From positions 1-64,000 of the forward strand of contig JAUYOG010000004.1 in the NCBI GenBank assembly GCA_030695945.1: DNA of 64,000 nucleotides, in the 5' to 3' direction. How positions within the stretch are numbered: position 1 is the first letter of the stretch; every line of letters starts with the position of its first letter. A model generated the notes under the pieces. That model saw only the letters and a list, made by a program, of their open reading frames with translations. It was not told the DNA's origin and ran no database searches. Positions 18,157 through 27,281 of this stretch are shown here, one piece after another. The stretch comes from Ramlibacter sp. (GTDB lineage Bacteria > Pseudomonadota > Gammaproteobacteria > Burkholderiales > Burkholderiaceae_C). Made by a program: the position numbers and the translations under genes.

Positions 18157-19723
18157 GGTTGCGTCCTTCATCTTGCTCCCTCCCCCTCCGGGGGAGGGTT
18201 GGGGTGGGGGCACCTTCGCGCAGCGGCTGCACCACCCACAGGCCGCTCATCCACTCCCCGATCATCTGCACGGTGGCGCGGGCGCGATCGATCGAGGGCG
18301 ACAGGCGCCCCTTCGCGATCACGTGCAGCCGATCGGAGATCTCGAACAGCTCTTCCAGCTCCTCGCTCACGACCAGGACGGCGCAGCCGGCGTCGCGCAA
18401 GGCGAGGATCTCGCCGCGGATCTGCGCGGCGGCGCCGACGTCCACGCCCCAGGTCGGCTGCGACACGATCAGCAGCTTGGGGTTGGCGTCGATCTCCCGG
18501 CCCACAATGAACTTCTGCAGGTTGCCGCCCGACAGCGAGCGGGCCGCCGCGTGCGGGCCGCCGGCCTTCACGTTGAAGCGCCCGATGATGTCGGCTGCCT
18601 GCTTCTCCAGCGCCTTGACGTTGATCCAGCCGCTCTTGCCCACCGCGTCGGTGCGCGTGAGCATGAGGTTGTGCGCGAGGCCCAGGGTTGGTACGGCGCC
18701 GCGGCCCAAACGCTCCTCCGGCACGAAATGCACGCCCAGGTGGCGGCGATGCGCGGGGCCGAAGCGCCCGACGTCCTGGCCGAAGACCTGGATGGACGCA
18801 TGCGCGGCGCGCGTGTCCTCGCCGGACAGCGCGTACAGCAGCTCCTGCTGGCCGTTGCCGGAGACGCCCGCGATGCCCACCACTTCACCGGCACGCACTT
18901 CCAGCGTGATGCCGTCCAGGTCGATGCCGAACTGGTCCTCGCGCTTCAGGTGCAGGCCGCGCACCTGCAGCACGACGTCGCCGGGCTTGCGGTCGTGGTG
19001 CTCCAGCTCAGGCGGCTCCGCGCCGATCATGAGGCGGGAGAGCGACGCGTTCGACTCCACGCGCGGGTTGCACACGCCGGTGACCTTGCCGCCGCGCAGC
19101 ACGGTGCAGGCGTTGCACAACTCGCGGATCTCGTGCAGCTTGTGGCTGATGTAGAGGATGCTGCAGCCTTCGCTCGCGAGCTTCTTGAGCACCACGAAGA
19201 GCTTTTCCACCGCCTGCGGCGTGAGCACCGAAGTGGGCTCGTCCAGGATCAACAGCTTGGGGTTGGTGAGCAGGGACCGGATGATCTCCACCCGCTGCAT
19301 CTCGCCCACCGACAGCGTGTGCACCGGCCGTTGCGGGTCGATGTCCAGGCCGTACTCGCCGGCCTTGGCCGTGATGCTGTGCGTGACCTGGTTGAGGGTG
19401 AGGCTCTTGTCGAGGCCGAGCCAGACGTTCTCGGCCACGGTGAGCGTATCGAACAGGCTGAAGTGCTGGAACACCATGGCGATGCCCAGCGCCCTCGCCT
19501 CCTGCGGGTTGCGGATGTGCACGGGCTGGCCGTTCCACAGCACGCTGCCCTCGTCCGGCTTCACGCTGCCGTAGATGATCTTCATCAGCGTGGACTTGCC
19601 GGCGCCGTTCTCGCCCAGCACGGCGTGGATCTCGCCGGGCTGCACCGTGAGCGACACGTCACTGTTGGCCACCACCGCCGGGTAGCGCTTCGTGATGTGC
19701 GCGAGCTGGAGTCTGGGAATCAC
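18149..19723 (-). CDS. BMP-family ABC transporter ATP-binding protein (duplicated ABC)
   Basis: A 524-residue double ABC protein. The first cassette has Walker A GENGAGKST, signature LSVGEMQ and Walker B LLILDEPTSVL. The second has a degenerate Walker A (GVSGNGQQE) with signature LSGGNLQ, as in nucleoside and sugar importers where one ATP site is weak. First gene of the importer operon. The last 20 or so residues (beginning APTPTLPRRGRE) are encoded by an intergenic palindromic repeat at 18177-18211 and are not part of the family fold; the original stop codon was probably lost by repeat insertion. Confidence 0.93.
   Translation of the reverse strand: MIPRLQLAHITKRYPAVVANSDVSLTVQPGEIHAVLGENGAGKSTLMKIIYGSVKPDEGSVLWNGQPVHIRNPQEARALGIAMVFQHFSLFDTLTVAENVWLGLDKSLTLNQVTHSITAKAGEYGLDIDPQRPVHTLSVGEMQRVEIIRSLLTNPKLLILDEPTSVLTPQAVEKLFVVLKKLASEGCSILYISHKLHEIRELCNACTVLRGGKVTGVCNPRVESNASLSRLMIGAEPPELEHHDRKPGDVVLQVRGLHLKREDQFGIDLDGITLEVRAGEVVGIAGVSGNGQQELLYALSGEDTRAAHASIQVFGQDVGRFGPAHRRHLGVHFVPEERLGRGAVPTLGLAHNLMLTRTDAVGKSGWINVKALEKQAADIIGRFNVKAGGPHAAARSLSGGNLQKFIVGREIDANPKLLIVSQPTWGVDVGAAAQIRGEILALRDAGCAVLVVSEELEELFEISDRLHVIAKGRLSPSIDRARATVQMIGEWMSGLWVVQPLREGAPTPTLPRRGREQDEGRNHA
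18177..18211. repeat. Palindromic repeat overlapping 3' end of ATPase gene
   Basis: CCCTCCCCCT/CCGGGGGAGGG palindrome (18178-18198) followed by a G-rich run. Read in the ATPase frame it gives TPTLPRRGRE, a peptide often seen where this type of proteobacterial repeat has entered a gene end. It also overlaps the leader of the permease gene. Confidence 0.65.
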
Positions 19724-19761
19724 TGGGGTTGTCTCGCTCTCTTATCTGGCTGTCCGTCTCG

Positions 19762-20694
19762 TCATCCGGTTTTCAGGTCCGCTGCGACCGACTTCACCTG
19801 ATCGCGCAACCACTTGGCCGAGGCGGAGGCGTGCGTGCGCTCATGCCAGAGCTGGTAGTACATGAGCTGCGGGAAATCGATGGGGCATTCCAGGATTTTC
19901 ACCGGTAGCCGGTCCACGAAACGCTCGCAGTACTGGCGGCCGGTGGTCATCACGAGCAAGCTCGATGCCACCATGGCCGGAATCAGCCCGAAATGCGGGC
20001 AGCGCGCCGTGATGTTGCGTGCCAGGCCCAGGCTCTCCAGGTGGTCGTCGATGACGCCGCGGGCGCCGGGATGGGTGGGCGTCGGCGCGATGTGCTCGGC
20101 CTCCAGCCAGCTCTCCTGCGTCCAGCCCCGGCGGGCGGCCGGATGGTCCTGCGACACCATGCATACGACCTCGTCGGCGAAGAGCTTGCCCAGGTGCAGG
20201 TCCTCCGGGGGCTTGAGCCAGTTGCCCACCACCACGTCCACGTCGCCCTGCGCGAGCTGGGCGTGGTAGTCCGAAGCGGCGGACAGCGGATGGATCTCGA
20301 TATGGCACAGCGGCGCCTGGGCCTTGATCTGCGACACCAGCCGGGGCAGGAAGAGCGGGTCCAGGTAATCGCTGGCCGCGACCCGGAAGGTGATGGTCGA
20401 GTTGTGCGGATCGAAGCCGCGCGCGCCGGTGAAAAGCACCTCGGCCGCGCGCAGGATGCTGGCGCTGGGCTCGACCATGCGCAGGCCGGCGTCGGTCGGC
20501 ACCATCCCGGCGCCCGAACGCACCAGCAGGGGGTCCCCCGAGAGGTCGCGCAGGCGCTTGAGCGCGGCCGAGACGGCGGGCTGGTACATGCCCAGCCGGA
20601 GGGCCGCGCGGGAGACACTGCGTTCAGTCAACACGGTATGCAAGACCCTGATCAAGTGGAGGTCTATCTTGTCGAAAAGCGCTTGATCTCTCAT
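19762..20694 (-). CDS. LysR family transcriptional regulator (probable xdh regulator)
   Basis: A 310-residue LysR protein: helix-turn-helix at about residues 20-45 (SVSRAALRLGMYQPAVSAALKRLR) and a periplasmic-binding-like effector domain from about residue 95. It is divergent from xdhAB, with 100 bp between start codons, and its stop lies 38 bp from the ATPase start of the purine-type importer on the same strand. Control of xanthine dehydrogenase and perhaps the importer by a purine is inferred from this position. ATG 20694. Confidence 0.9.
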   Translation of the reverse strand: MRDQALFDKIDLHLIRVLHTVLTERSVSRAALRLGMYQPAVSAALKRLRDLSGDPLLVRSGAGMVPTDAGLRMVEPSASILRAAEVLFTGARGFDPHNSTITFRVAASDYLDPLFLPRLVSQIKAQAPLCHIEIHPLSAASDYHAQLAQGDVDVVVGNWLKPPEDLHLGKLFADEVVCMVSQDHPAARRGWTQESWLEAEHIAPTPTHPGARGVIDDHLESLGLARNITARCPHFGLIPAMVASSLLVMTTGRQYCERFVDRLPVKILECPIDFPQLMYYQLWHERTHASASAKWLRDQVKSVAADLKTG

Positions 20695-20712
20695 ACCTGG
20701 GCCTGCATTCTT

Positions 20713-20722
20713 CTCATATGAG
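20713..20722. promoter_or_regulatory. Palindrome in the LysR-xdhA intergenic region
   Basis: Perfect ten-base palindrome CTCATATGAG, 19 bp upstream of the lysR start and 73 bp upstream of xdhA. Its place fits a LysR recognition site, although the sequence is not the classical T-N11-A form. Confidence 0.35.
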
Positions 20723-20794
20723 CGGGCTTATGTTGCAGTGCGGCCGCCTCTTTACCCTCAAGGGACACATCGCAAATCAACCATACTGGGTTTC

Positions 20795-22252
20795 ATGGAA
20801 TCGAAGACCATCAGATTCATCCGCGGCGGAGAGCTTGTCTCGCTCGGCAATGTACCACCCGACCGCACGCTGCTGGAAGTGCTGCGGGAGGACCTGTCGC
20901 GCACCGGAACCAAGGAAGGCTGCGGCGAAGGCGACTGCGGCGCCTGCACCGTCGTGCTGGGGGAGCTGGAGGGAGAAGGGATTCGCTACCGCGCGATCAA
21001 CAGCTGCATCCGCCTGGCGCATTCCATCGACGGCATGGCGTTGTGGACGGTGGAAGACCTCGTCGCGGACGACGGCACCCTGCACCCGGCCCAGGAGGCG
21101 ATGGTGCAGTGCCACGGCTCGCAATGCGGCTTCTGCACCCCCGGCTTCGTGATGAGCCTGTTCGGCATGTACCAGAACCATGTCTGCCGGGGCGAGGGAA
21201 TCAGCCGCGAGCTGGCGCAGGAGGAGCTGTCGGGCAACCTTTGCCGCTGCACCGGCTACCGGCCGATCCTGGACGCGGCGCAGAAGATGGCGCAACTTCC
21301 GGCAGTGCGTGTGGATGAATCCGCCCTGCGCACCCAACTGAAGCGGCTGGCGGCGGCCAGCACCGCGCAAGCCTGGTCGTACCTGGCGCCGAAGACATTG
21401 CCGGCGTTGCTGCTGGCGCGCGCCACTCATCCGGACGCACAGCTGGTCGCGGGTTGCACCGACGTGGGCCTCTGGGTGACGAAGATGCACATGCGGTTCG
21501 GCAAGGTGCTGGACGTGACGGCGACGCAGGAGCTCAGGCGCATCGAGCCCTACGACAACCACATCGCCATCGGCGCGGCCGTGACCCTCACCGATGCATT
21601 CGACGCGCTGGTGAGCGAGCGGCCGCAGCTCAAGTCCTTCGCCAACCGGTTCGCGGGCCTGCCCACGCGCAATTCGGGCACGCTCGGCGGCAACGTCGCC
21701 AACGGCTCGCCCATCGGCGACTCGATGCCGTTGCTGATCGCGCTGGACGCCCACGTCGTCCTCATGAGCACGCGCGGCCACCGCGAGATGCCGCTGGAGG
21801 ACTTCTACACCGGCTATCGCAAGAACGTGCTGGCGCCGGACGAGGTGCTGGCGTGGATCAAGGTGCCCCGCCCCTCGCCCGGCGAGTTCCTGCGCGCCTA
21901 CAAGATCAGCAAGCGTTACGACGACGACATCTCGGCCGTCTGCCTGGTGGTGAACATGACGCTCGAAGGCGGCTCCGTGACCCGGGTGTCCATCGGCGCC
22001 GGCGGCGTTGCCGCTACGCCTGCGCGCGCACCGCGTGCCGAATCGGCGTTGCGGGGCAAGCCCTGGACGGCGGATGCCGCGCAGCAGGCAGCCGATGCGC
22101 TGCGCGCCGAGTTCCAGCCGATCTCCGACATGCGCGCGTCCGCCGCGTACCGCAGCCAGGTGCTGGGCAACCTGATGCAGCGCTTCTGGCTGGAGAGCCA
22201 GGGCCTGGCGCAGATCAACCTCGAGAACTTCAAGCTCCAGGAGGCCGCATGA
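20795..22252 (+). CDS. xdhA: Xanthine dehydrogenase small subunit (2Fe-2S and FAD)
   Basis: A 485-residue subunit. Plant-type [2Fe-2S] domain with Cys43, 48, 51 and 71; second [2Fe-2S] domain with CGFC (111-114) and CRC (150-152); FAD domain from about residue 200 with VAGCTDVGLWV and TLGGNVANGSPIGDS. The order and length match bacterial XdhA. It oxidises hypoxanthine and xanthine to urate together with XdhB, passing electrons to NAD. ATG 20795 is chosen as the conserved start (MESKTIRFIRGG). No xdhC maturation gene is adjacent. Confidence 0.95.
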   Translation: MESKTIRFIRGGELVSLGNVPPDRTLLEVLREDLSRTGTKEGCGEGDCGACTVVLGELEGEGIRYRAINSCIRLAHSIDGMALWTVEDLVADDGTLHPAQEAMVQCHGSQCGFCTPGFVMSLFGMYQNHVCRGEGISRELAQEELSGNLCRCTGYRPILDAAQKMAQLPAVRVDESALRTQLKRLAAASTAQAWSYLAPKTLPALLLARATHPDAQLVAGCTDVGLWVTKMHMRFGKVLDVTATQELRRIEPYDNHIAIGAAVTLTDAFDALVSERPQLKSFANRFAGLPTRNSGTLGGNVANGSPIGDSMPLLIALDAHVVLMSTRGHREMPLEDFYTGYRKNVLAPDEVLAWIKVPRPSPGEFLRAYKISKRYDDDISAVCLVVNMTLEGGSVTRVSIGAGGVAATPARAPRAESALRGKPWTADAAQQAADALRAEFQPISDMRASAAYRSQVLGNLMQRFWLESQGLAQINLENFKLQEAA

Positions 22253-24561
22253 ACGCTCCGGAGAAGTTCCTCGCCAAGACGGCCGCGGCTGGACCTGCCG
22301 CGGGCACCTCGCATTTCCACGAAAGCGCCCGCGCGCAAGTGGCCGGCTCGGCGACCTATGTCGACGACATCCCCGAAGTCAAGGGCACGCTCTACGCCGC
22401 GCCGATCCTGTCCACCGTTGCGCACGGCAAGCTCCGAGGCATCGACACCAGCGCGGCGCTGGCCATGCCCGGCGTGCGCGACGTGATCCTGCCGCGCGAC
22501 ATCCCCGGCGGCCGGAAGTTTCCGACGTTCGCGCACGACGAGCAGATCTTCGCAACGGACAAGGTCGAGCACATCGGCCAGGTGGTCGGCATCGTGGTGG
22601 CCGACACCGTGATGAACGCGCGGCGCGCGGCCCGCAAGGTCAAGCTCGACATCGAGCCGCTGCCGGCCGTGCTCACCATAAAGGAGGCGCTGGCCGCCCA
22701 AAGCTTCGTGCTGCCGCCGGTGTTCGTGCGCCGCGGCGATGCCGACGCGGGCCTGGCGCGCGCCGCACACTGCCTCACCGGCGAGCTCGAGGTCGGCGGG
22801 CAGGAGCACTTCTACCTCGAGGGCCAGGTGGCTTACGCGCTGCCACTGGAGCAGGACCAGTTCTGGATCTACTCCAGCACCCAGCATCCCGGCGAAGTGC
22901 AGCACTGGGTAGCGCACGCCCTCGGGCTGGAGAACAACGCCGTCACCGTCGAATGCCGCCGCATGGGCGGCGCCTTCGGCGGCAAGGAGACGCAGGCCGG
23001 CCACCTTGCCGTTTGGTCGGCACTGGCCGCCAGCAAGCTGCACCGCCCCGTGAAGCTGCGGCTGGACCGCGACGACGACTTCATGGTCACCGGCAAGCGC
23101 CACCCGTTCGCCTACGAATACACGGTGGGGTTCGATGAGCGCGGCCTCATCACCGGCCTGAAGCTGATGCTGGCGGCCAACTGCGGTTTCAGCGCGGACT
23201 TGAGCGGCCCGGTGGCCGACCGCGCCGTTTTCCACGCCGACAACGCCTATTTCCTCGGCGATGTCGAAATCGCCTCGTACCGCTGCAAGACGAACACGCA
23301 GAGCCACACGGCGTTCCGCGGCTTCGGCGGCCCGCAGGGCATGATCGTGATCGAGGCGATCCTGGGCGACATCGCGCGGCATCTCGGCCTGGACCCGCTG
23401 GACGTGCGCAAGCGCAACCTCTACGGCATCAAGGAGCGCAACGTCACGCACTACCAGATGCAGGTGGAAGACAACATCCTGCATCCGCTCATCGACCGGC
23501 TGGAAGGCAGCGCCGATTACCGGGCCCGGCGGAAAGCCATCGCGCAGTGGAACGCCCAAAGCCCGGTGATCAAGCGCGGCATCGCGCTCACGCCCGTGAA
23601 GTTCGGCATCTCGTTCACCGCGACCTTCTTCAACCAGGCCGGCGCGCTGGTGCACGTGTACACCGACGGCAGCGTGCAGGTGAACCATGGCGGCACGGAG
23701 ATGGGCCAGGGCCTGAACACCAAGGTGGCGCAGATCGTCGCCGATGAGCTGGGCATCCCTTTCGAGCGCGTGCGTGCCACCGCCAGCGACACCAGCAAGG
23801 TGCCCAACGCCAGCGCCACCGCCGCCTCGAGCGGCACCGACCTCAACGGCCGCGCCGCGCAGTTCGCGGCGCGCCAGGTGCGCGAGCGGCTCGCCAACTT
23901 CATCAGCCAGCGCCAGCACTGCGACCCGAAGAAGGTGATTTTCGCGCACGGGCAGGTGAGCAGCCCCGACGCGGCGATCAGCTGGGAGCAGCTCATCGAC
24001 GACGCCTACAAGGCGCGTGTGCAACTGTGGAGCGATGGCTTCTACAAGACCCCCAAGATCCACTACGACAAGCACACGCTCACGGGCCGGCCGTTCTACT
24101 ACTTCTCCTACGGCGCCGCCTGCAGCGAAGTGGCGATCGACACGCTTACCGGCGAGAGCCGGCTGCTCAAGGTGGACATCCTCCATGACGTGGGAACGCC
24201 GATCAACCCGGCGATCGACCTCGGGCAGATCGAGGGTGGCTTCATCCAGGGTGTGGGCTGGCTCACCACCGAGCAACTCGTGTGGGACGGCAAGGGCCAC
24301 CTCGCTACGCACGCGCCCAGCACCTACAAGATCCCCGCCACCGGCGACGTGCCCGGGCACTTCAACATCGAGCTCTGGCCGGAGCCCAACCGGGAAGACA
24401 ACGTTTTCGGCAGCAAAGCCGTGGGCGAGCCGCCTTTCATGCTGGCCATCAGCGCGTGGGAGGCGATGCGCGACGCCGCTGCGGCAGCGCGAGGCGGCCG
24501 GGCCGTGCACATGAATGCGCCGGCCACGGCGGAGAATGTGCTGAAGGCCTTAGGCACGTAG
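22249..24561 (+). CDS. xdhB: Xanthine dehydrogenase large, molybdopterin-binding subunit
   Basis: A 770-residue molybdenum subunit. QEHFYLEGQ, GGAFGGKETQ, the active-site arginine segment TAFRGFGGPQGM, GTEMGQGLNTK and the catalytic glutamate motif KAVGEPP are all intact, as in Rhodobacter XdhB. The start overlaps the xdhA stop (ATGA). Substrates are xanthine and hypoxanthine, which the adjacent guanine and adenine deaminases supply. Confidence 0.95.
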   Translation: MNAPEKFLAKTAAAGPAAGTSHFHESARAQVAGSATYVDDIPEVKGTLYAAPILSTVAHGKLRGIDTSAALAMPGVRDVILPRDIPGGRKFPTFAHDEQIFATDKVEHIGQVVGIVVADTVMNARRAARKVKLDIEPLPAVLTIKEALAAQSFVLPPVFVRRGDADAGLARAAHCLTGELEVGGQEHFYLEGQVAYALPLEQDQFWIYSSTQHPGEVQHWVAHALGLENNAVTVECRRMGGAFGGKETQAGHLAVWSALAASKLHRPVKLRLDRDDDFMVTGKRHPFAYEYTVGFDERGLITGLKLMLAANCGFSADLSGPVADRAVFHADNAYFLGDVEIASYRCKTNTQSHTAFRGFGGPQGMIVIEAILGDIARHLGLDPLDVRKRNLYGIKERNVTHYQMQVEDNILHPLIDRLEGSADYRARRKAIAQWNAQSPVIKRGIALTPVKFGISFTATFFNQAGALVHVYTDGSVQVNHGGTEMGQGLNTKVAQIVADELGIPFERVRATASDTSKVPNASATAASSGTDLNGRAAQFAARQVRERLANFISQRQHCDPKKVIFAHGQVSSPDAAISWEQLIDDAYKARVQLWSDGFYKTPKIHYDKHTLTGRPFYYFSYGAACSEVAIDTLTGESRLLKVDILHDVGTPINPAIDLGQIEGGFIQGVGWLTTEQLVWDGKGHLATHAPSTYKIPATGDVPGHFNIELWPEPNREDNVFGSKAVGEPPFMLAISAWEAMRDAAAAARGGRAVHMNAPATAENVLKALGT

Positions 24562-24608
24562 CCGAAGGGCCTCATACGGCCTCGAGTCCTGCCTCAGCAG
24601 TTGCCTTC

Positions 24609-24627
24609 TCCGACACATCCTGTCGGA
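24609..24627. repeat. Short hairpin downstream of xdhB
   Basis: Seven-base stem TCCGACA (24609-24615) with TGTCGGA (24621-24627) and a five-base loop. It lacks a T run on the plus strand. It may serve as a weak terminator on the minus side or protect the xdh transcript. Confidence 0.4.
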
Positions 24628-24694
24628 AAAAGTCACATGCCCATGAGCCAGGCGCCTACAGGCTGCCTCTGCAGCCTGGGCCCCAATACAGTTC

Positions 24695-24844
24695 ATGAAG
24701 ATCCTCAACCTCATCCACGTCATGGTCGCGCAGGCGTTCTACAGCTGGGCACTGCGCGAGATCAATCCGTTGCACCCGGACGTCCCGCGCATCATGCTGC
24801 GCCGGATGGAACTGGCGGACAAGGCCAACCGCGTCTTCGGCTGA
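24695..24844 (+). CDS. Small protein of unknown function (49 residues)
   Basis: An open frame from ATG 24695 to TGA 24844, beginning MKILNLIHVMVAQAFYSWAL and continuing with a proline-containing, basic C-terminal half. The balanced composition and absence of rare runs make it look translated, but there is no strong ribosome-binding site. It lies between xdhB and the convergent MmgE/PrpD gene. Could equally be a chance frame. Confidence 0.4.
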   Translation: MKILNLIHVMVAQAFYSWALREINPLHPDVPRIMLRRMELADKANRVFG

Positions 24845-24856
24845 GCTGCCTGGTAG

Positions 24857-26230
24857 TCAGCCAGGAACGCACAGCGCGGCCAGGGAGCGCAGCTCCGGGG
24901 CGCCCGCCACGTTCCAGCAGGTTTCGATGACGCGCGCGGCGGCCGGCGGTCCCAGCACCGGGTCCGCCAATCCATGGAATTTGGCTTCCAGCTGCGCGTC
25001 GCTCATCGGCCGTTGCAGCGAGCCGATGGCATGCTCCACGAACACGTGGACTCGCCGCCCGTCGGCGAGCACGGCCGTCACATCCACGCTGGCCTCGTCG
25101 ATCGCATCGTCGACGGTGGCCACCACCTTGCGCCGCAGCGCCACCATGTCGGCGCGGTTCACCACCTCATCGGAAAATTCGTCCTCGGCCGCGCGCCCGA
25201 AAGTCAGGCCCGCCGCGCACCCGTGATAGACGCTGAACTTGGCCTGCAACCCGTCGGCCGGTTCCTTCTTGCCCGTCAGTTCCAGCACCAGCGAGTGCAC
25301 CTTGAGTTCGATGCGCTCGACGTCTTCGGGCTTGACGCCCTGCTCGCGCAGCTGCACGCAGGCGTCGATGCTCGGGTGGATCACGATGCCGCAGGCGAAC
25401 GGCTTGTAGCTGTTGAACGTGATCTCGAATCGCTGCCCGAGCTCGTCCGTGATCTCGCGCCAGTCGTTCTTCGTCGACACCGTCTGCATCATGCCGCGCG
25501 GCGCCTCCAGCGCCCGGCCGCTCGCGGTGTAGCCGTGCCGCGCCATCAGCGCGGCCATCAGGCCCGCCCGGGCCGCGCTACCCGGGTGGAACGGCTTGGT
25601 CATGGTGCCGAACTGCTCGCGCATCCCCACCGGCTGCGACGCCGCGATGCCCAGTGCCATCGCGGTGCGCTGAGCGTCCAGCCCCAGCAGCCGCGCGCAT
25701 CCCGCGGCAGCGCCCAGCATGCCGGTCGAGCCGGTGATGTGCCAGCCGCGGTCGTAGTGCTCGGGGTACATCGCGTTGCCGACGCGGCAGGACACGTCGA
25801 TGCCCAGCACCAGCGCATCGACCAGCTGCCGGCCCGATGCGCCCGTGTGCTCCGCGAGCGCCAGCAACGCGGAAGCCACCGGCCCGGCCGGGTGGATGAT
25901 CGTCTTGAGGTGCGTGTCGTCGAAGTCGAACGTGTGCGACGTGATGCCGTTAACCAGTGAGGCGCTGGCCATGTCCACCCGCTCCTTGCGCCCGAGCACC
26001 GTGGCCTGGGGAGCGGGATCGAGCATCCGGACGGCGGCCAGCGCCGCGTCGGCCGCCTCGTGGCGCGCCGCACCCACGGCACAGCCCAGCCAGTTGAGGA
26101 AGGTGCGGTGGGCATCGTGGTCGACCGCGTCGCTCCAGCCGCGCGAAGGATGCGTGGCAACGAAGGTTGCGAGCGTTTGGGTGACGGGGGGCGCGTTGTG
26201 GTCGGCGGGGACCTGGGTATTGCGGGCCAT
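24857..26230 (-). CDS. MmgE/PrpD family protein
   Basis: A 457-residue protein of the 2-methylcitrate dehydratase/cis-aconitate decarboxylase fold. Markers include NWLGCAVGAARH, NGITSHTFDFDDTH, HITGSTGMLGAAAG and KPFACGIVIHPSIDA. Related enzymes act on tricarboxylic or aromatic-derived organic acids. It follows a Bug-type receptor gene by 40 bp; pairs of this kind are common in Burkholderiales and suggest breakdown of the acid bound by the receptor. Exact substrate unknown. Confidence 0.87.
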   Translation of the reverse strand: MARNTQVPADHNAPPVTQTLATFVATHPSRGWSDAVDHDAHRTFLNWLGCAVGAARHEAADAALAAVRMLDPAPQATVLGRKERVDMASASLVNGITSHTFDFDDTHLKTIIHPAGPVASALLALAEHTGASGRQLVDALVLGIDVSCRVGNAMYPEHYDRGWHITGSTGMLGAAAGCARLLGLDAQRTAMALGIAASQPVGMREQFGTMTKPFHPGSAARAGLMAALMARHGYTASGRALEAPRGMMQTVSTKNDWREITDELGQRFEITFNSYKPFACGIVIHPSIDACVQLREQGVKPEDVERIELKVHSLVLELTGKKEPADGLQAKFSVYHGCAAGLTFGRAAEDEFSDEVVNRADMVALRRKVVATVDDAIDEASVDVTAVLADGRRVHVFVEHAIGSLQRPMSDAQLEAKFHGLADPVLGPPAAARVIETCWNVAGAPELRSLAALCVPG

Positions 26231-26270
26231 GGGTACTGCTGCGAAGGGTTGAAGTCTGCGAAACGGGCGT

Positions 26271-27242
26271 TCAGCTGTCGAGCTGGATGTTGCGGGCGCG
26301 CGCGATCTGGGTCCAGCGCGCGATGTCGGTCTTGATGAACTCGCCGAACTGCTCGGGCGTCATCACGATGGGCTCGATGGCCTCGACCGAGAGCTTGTCG
26401 CGCAGGTCCGGCGCCTTCAGCACGGCGCCCAGCGTCTCGTTGAGCTGGCGCACGATGGCCGCGGGGATCCCGGCCGGGCCCACGACGCCGTACCACTGCT
26501 GCGCGTCGAAACCCTTGAAGCCGGACTGGTCCAGTGTCGGAAGCTCCGGAAACAGCGGGTGGCGCGTGAGGCCCGTCACGGCGAGCGGGCGTACCCGGCC
26601 GGAGCGGATGTGCGGGACGGCCGCCGCCAGCCCCGGGAACATCGCCTGCGTCTGCCCACCCATCAGGTCGGTGAGCGCCGGCGCGATGCCACGGTAGGGA
26701 ATATGGACCATGAAGGAGTTGATCTGCTGCTTGAACAGCTCCATGGTCAGGTGCGTCAGCGTGCCCTGTCCCGCGGATCCGTAACTCAGGCGGCCCGGCT
26801 GCGACTTCACGTAGGCCACGAACTCCGCCACGGTCTTCACCGGCAGGTTGGCGTTGACCACCAGCACGTTGGGCGTCGCGCCGATCATGCCGACCGGCGT
26901 GAAATCCCGGATCGCGTCGTAGGGCGGCTTGCGCGTGGCGGGGCTGGTGCCGTGCGTGGCCACGTAGCCCTGCATCAACGTGTAGCCGTCGGGCGCGGCG
27001 CGGGCCGTGGCCTGGCTCGCGATGACGCCTCCGCCCCCGCCCTGGTTGTCGACCACGAAGGTCTGGCCCAGGACCTTGCCCCAGCGTTCGGTGACGGTTC
27101 GCCCCACCATGTCGCTGCCGCCGCCGGGCGCGACCGGCACGATGTAGCGGATGGGCCGCGCCGGGAAGGCGGCTTGCGCGCGCAGCAGCCCCGGCGCGCA
27201 GACCAGCGCGGGCGCGGCGCACAGCAGATGGCGGCGTTTCAT
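26271..27242 (-). CDS. Bug/TctC-family tripartite tricarboxylate receptor
   Basis: A 323-residue secreted receptor: signal peptide residues 1-23 (RRHLLCAAPALVCAPGLLRAQA), then FPARPIRYIVPVAPGGGSD, GYTLMQGYVATHG and HIPYRGIAPALTDLMGGQ typical of the Bug family. Binds small organic acids in the periplasm. No TctA/TctB permease lies nearby, as is usual for orphan Bug receptors. The start is 39 bp from the stop of the CHAT protein gene. Confidence 0.9.
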   Translation of the reverse strand: MKRRHLLCAAPALVCAPGLLRAQAAFPARPIRYIVPVAPGGGSDMVGRTVTERWGKVLGQTFVVDNQGGGGGVIASQATARAAPDGYTLMQGYVATHGTSPATRKPPYDAIRDFTPVGMIGATPNVLVVNANLPVKTVAEFVAYVKSQPGRLSYGSAGQGTLTHLTMELFKQQINSFMVHIPYRGIAPALTDLMGGQTQAMFPGLAAAVPHIRSGRVRPLAVTGLTRHPLFPELPTLDQSGFKGFDAQQWYGVVGPAGIPAAIVRQLNETLGAVLKAPDLRDKLSVEAIEPIVMTPEQFGEFIKTDIARWTQIARARNIQLDS

Positions 27243-27281
27243 GCGAACTTCTCCTGGTAATGCTCCAGCTATTGTCGCGAT

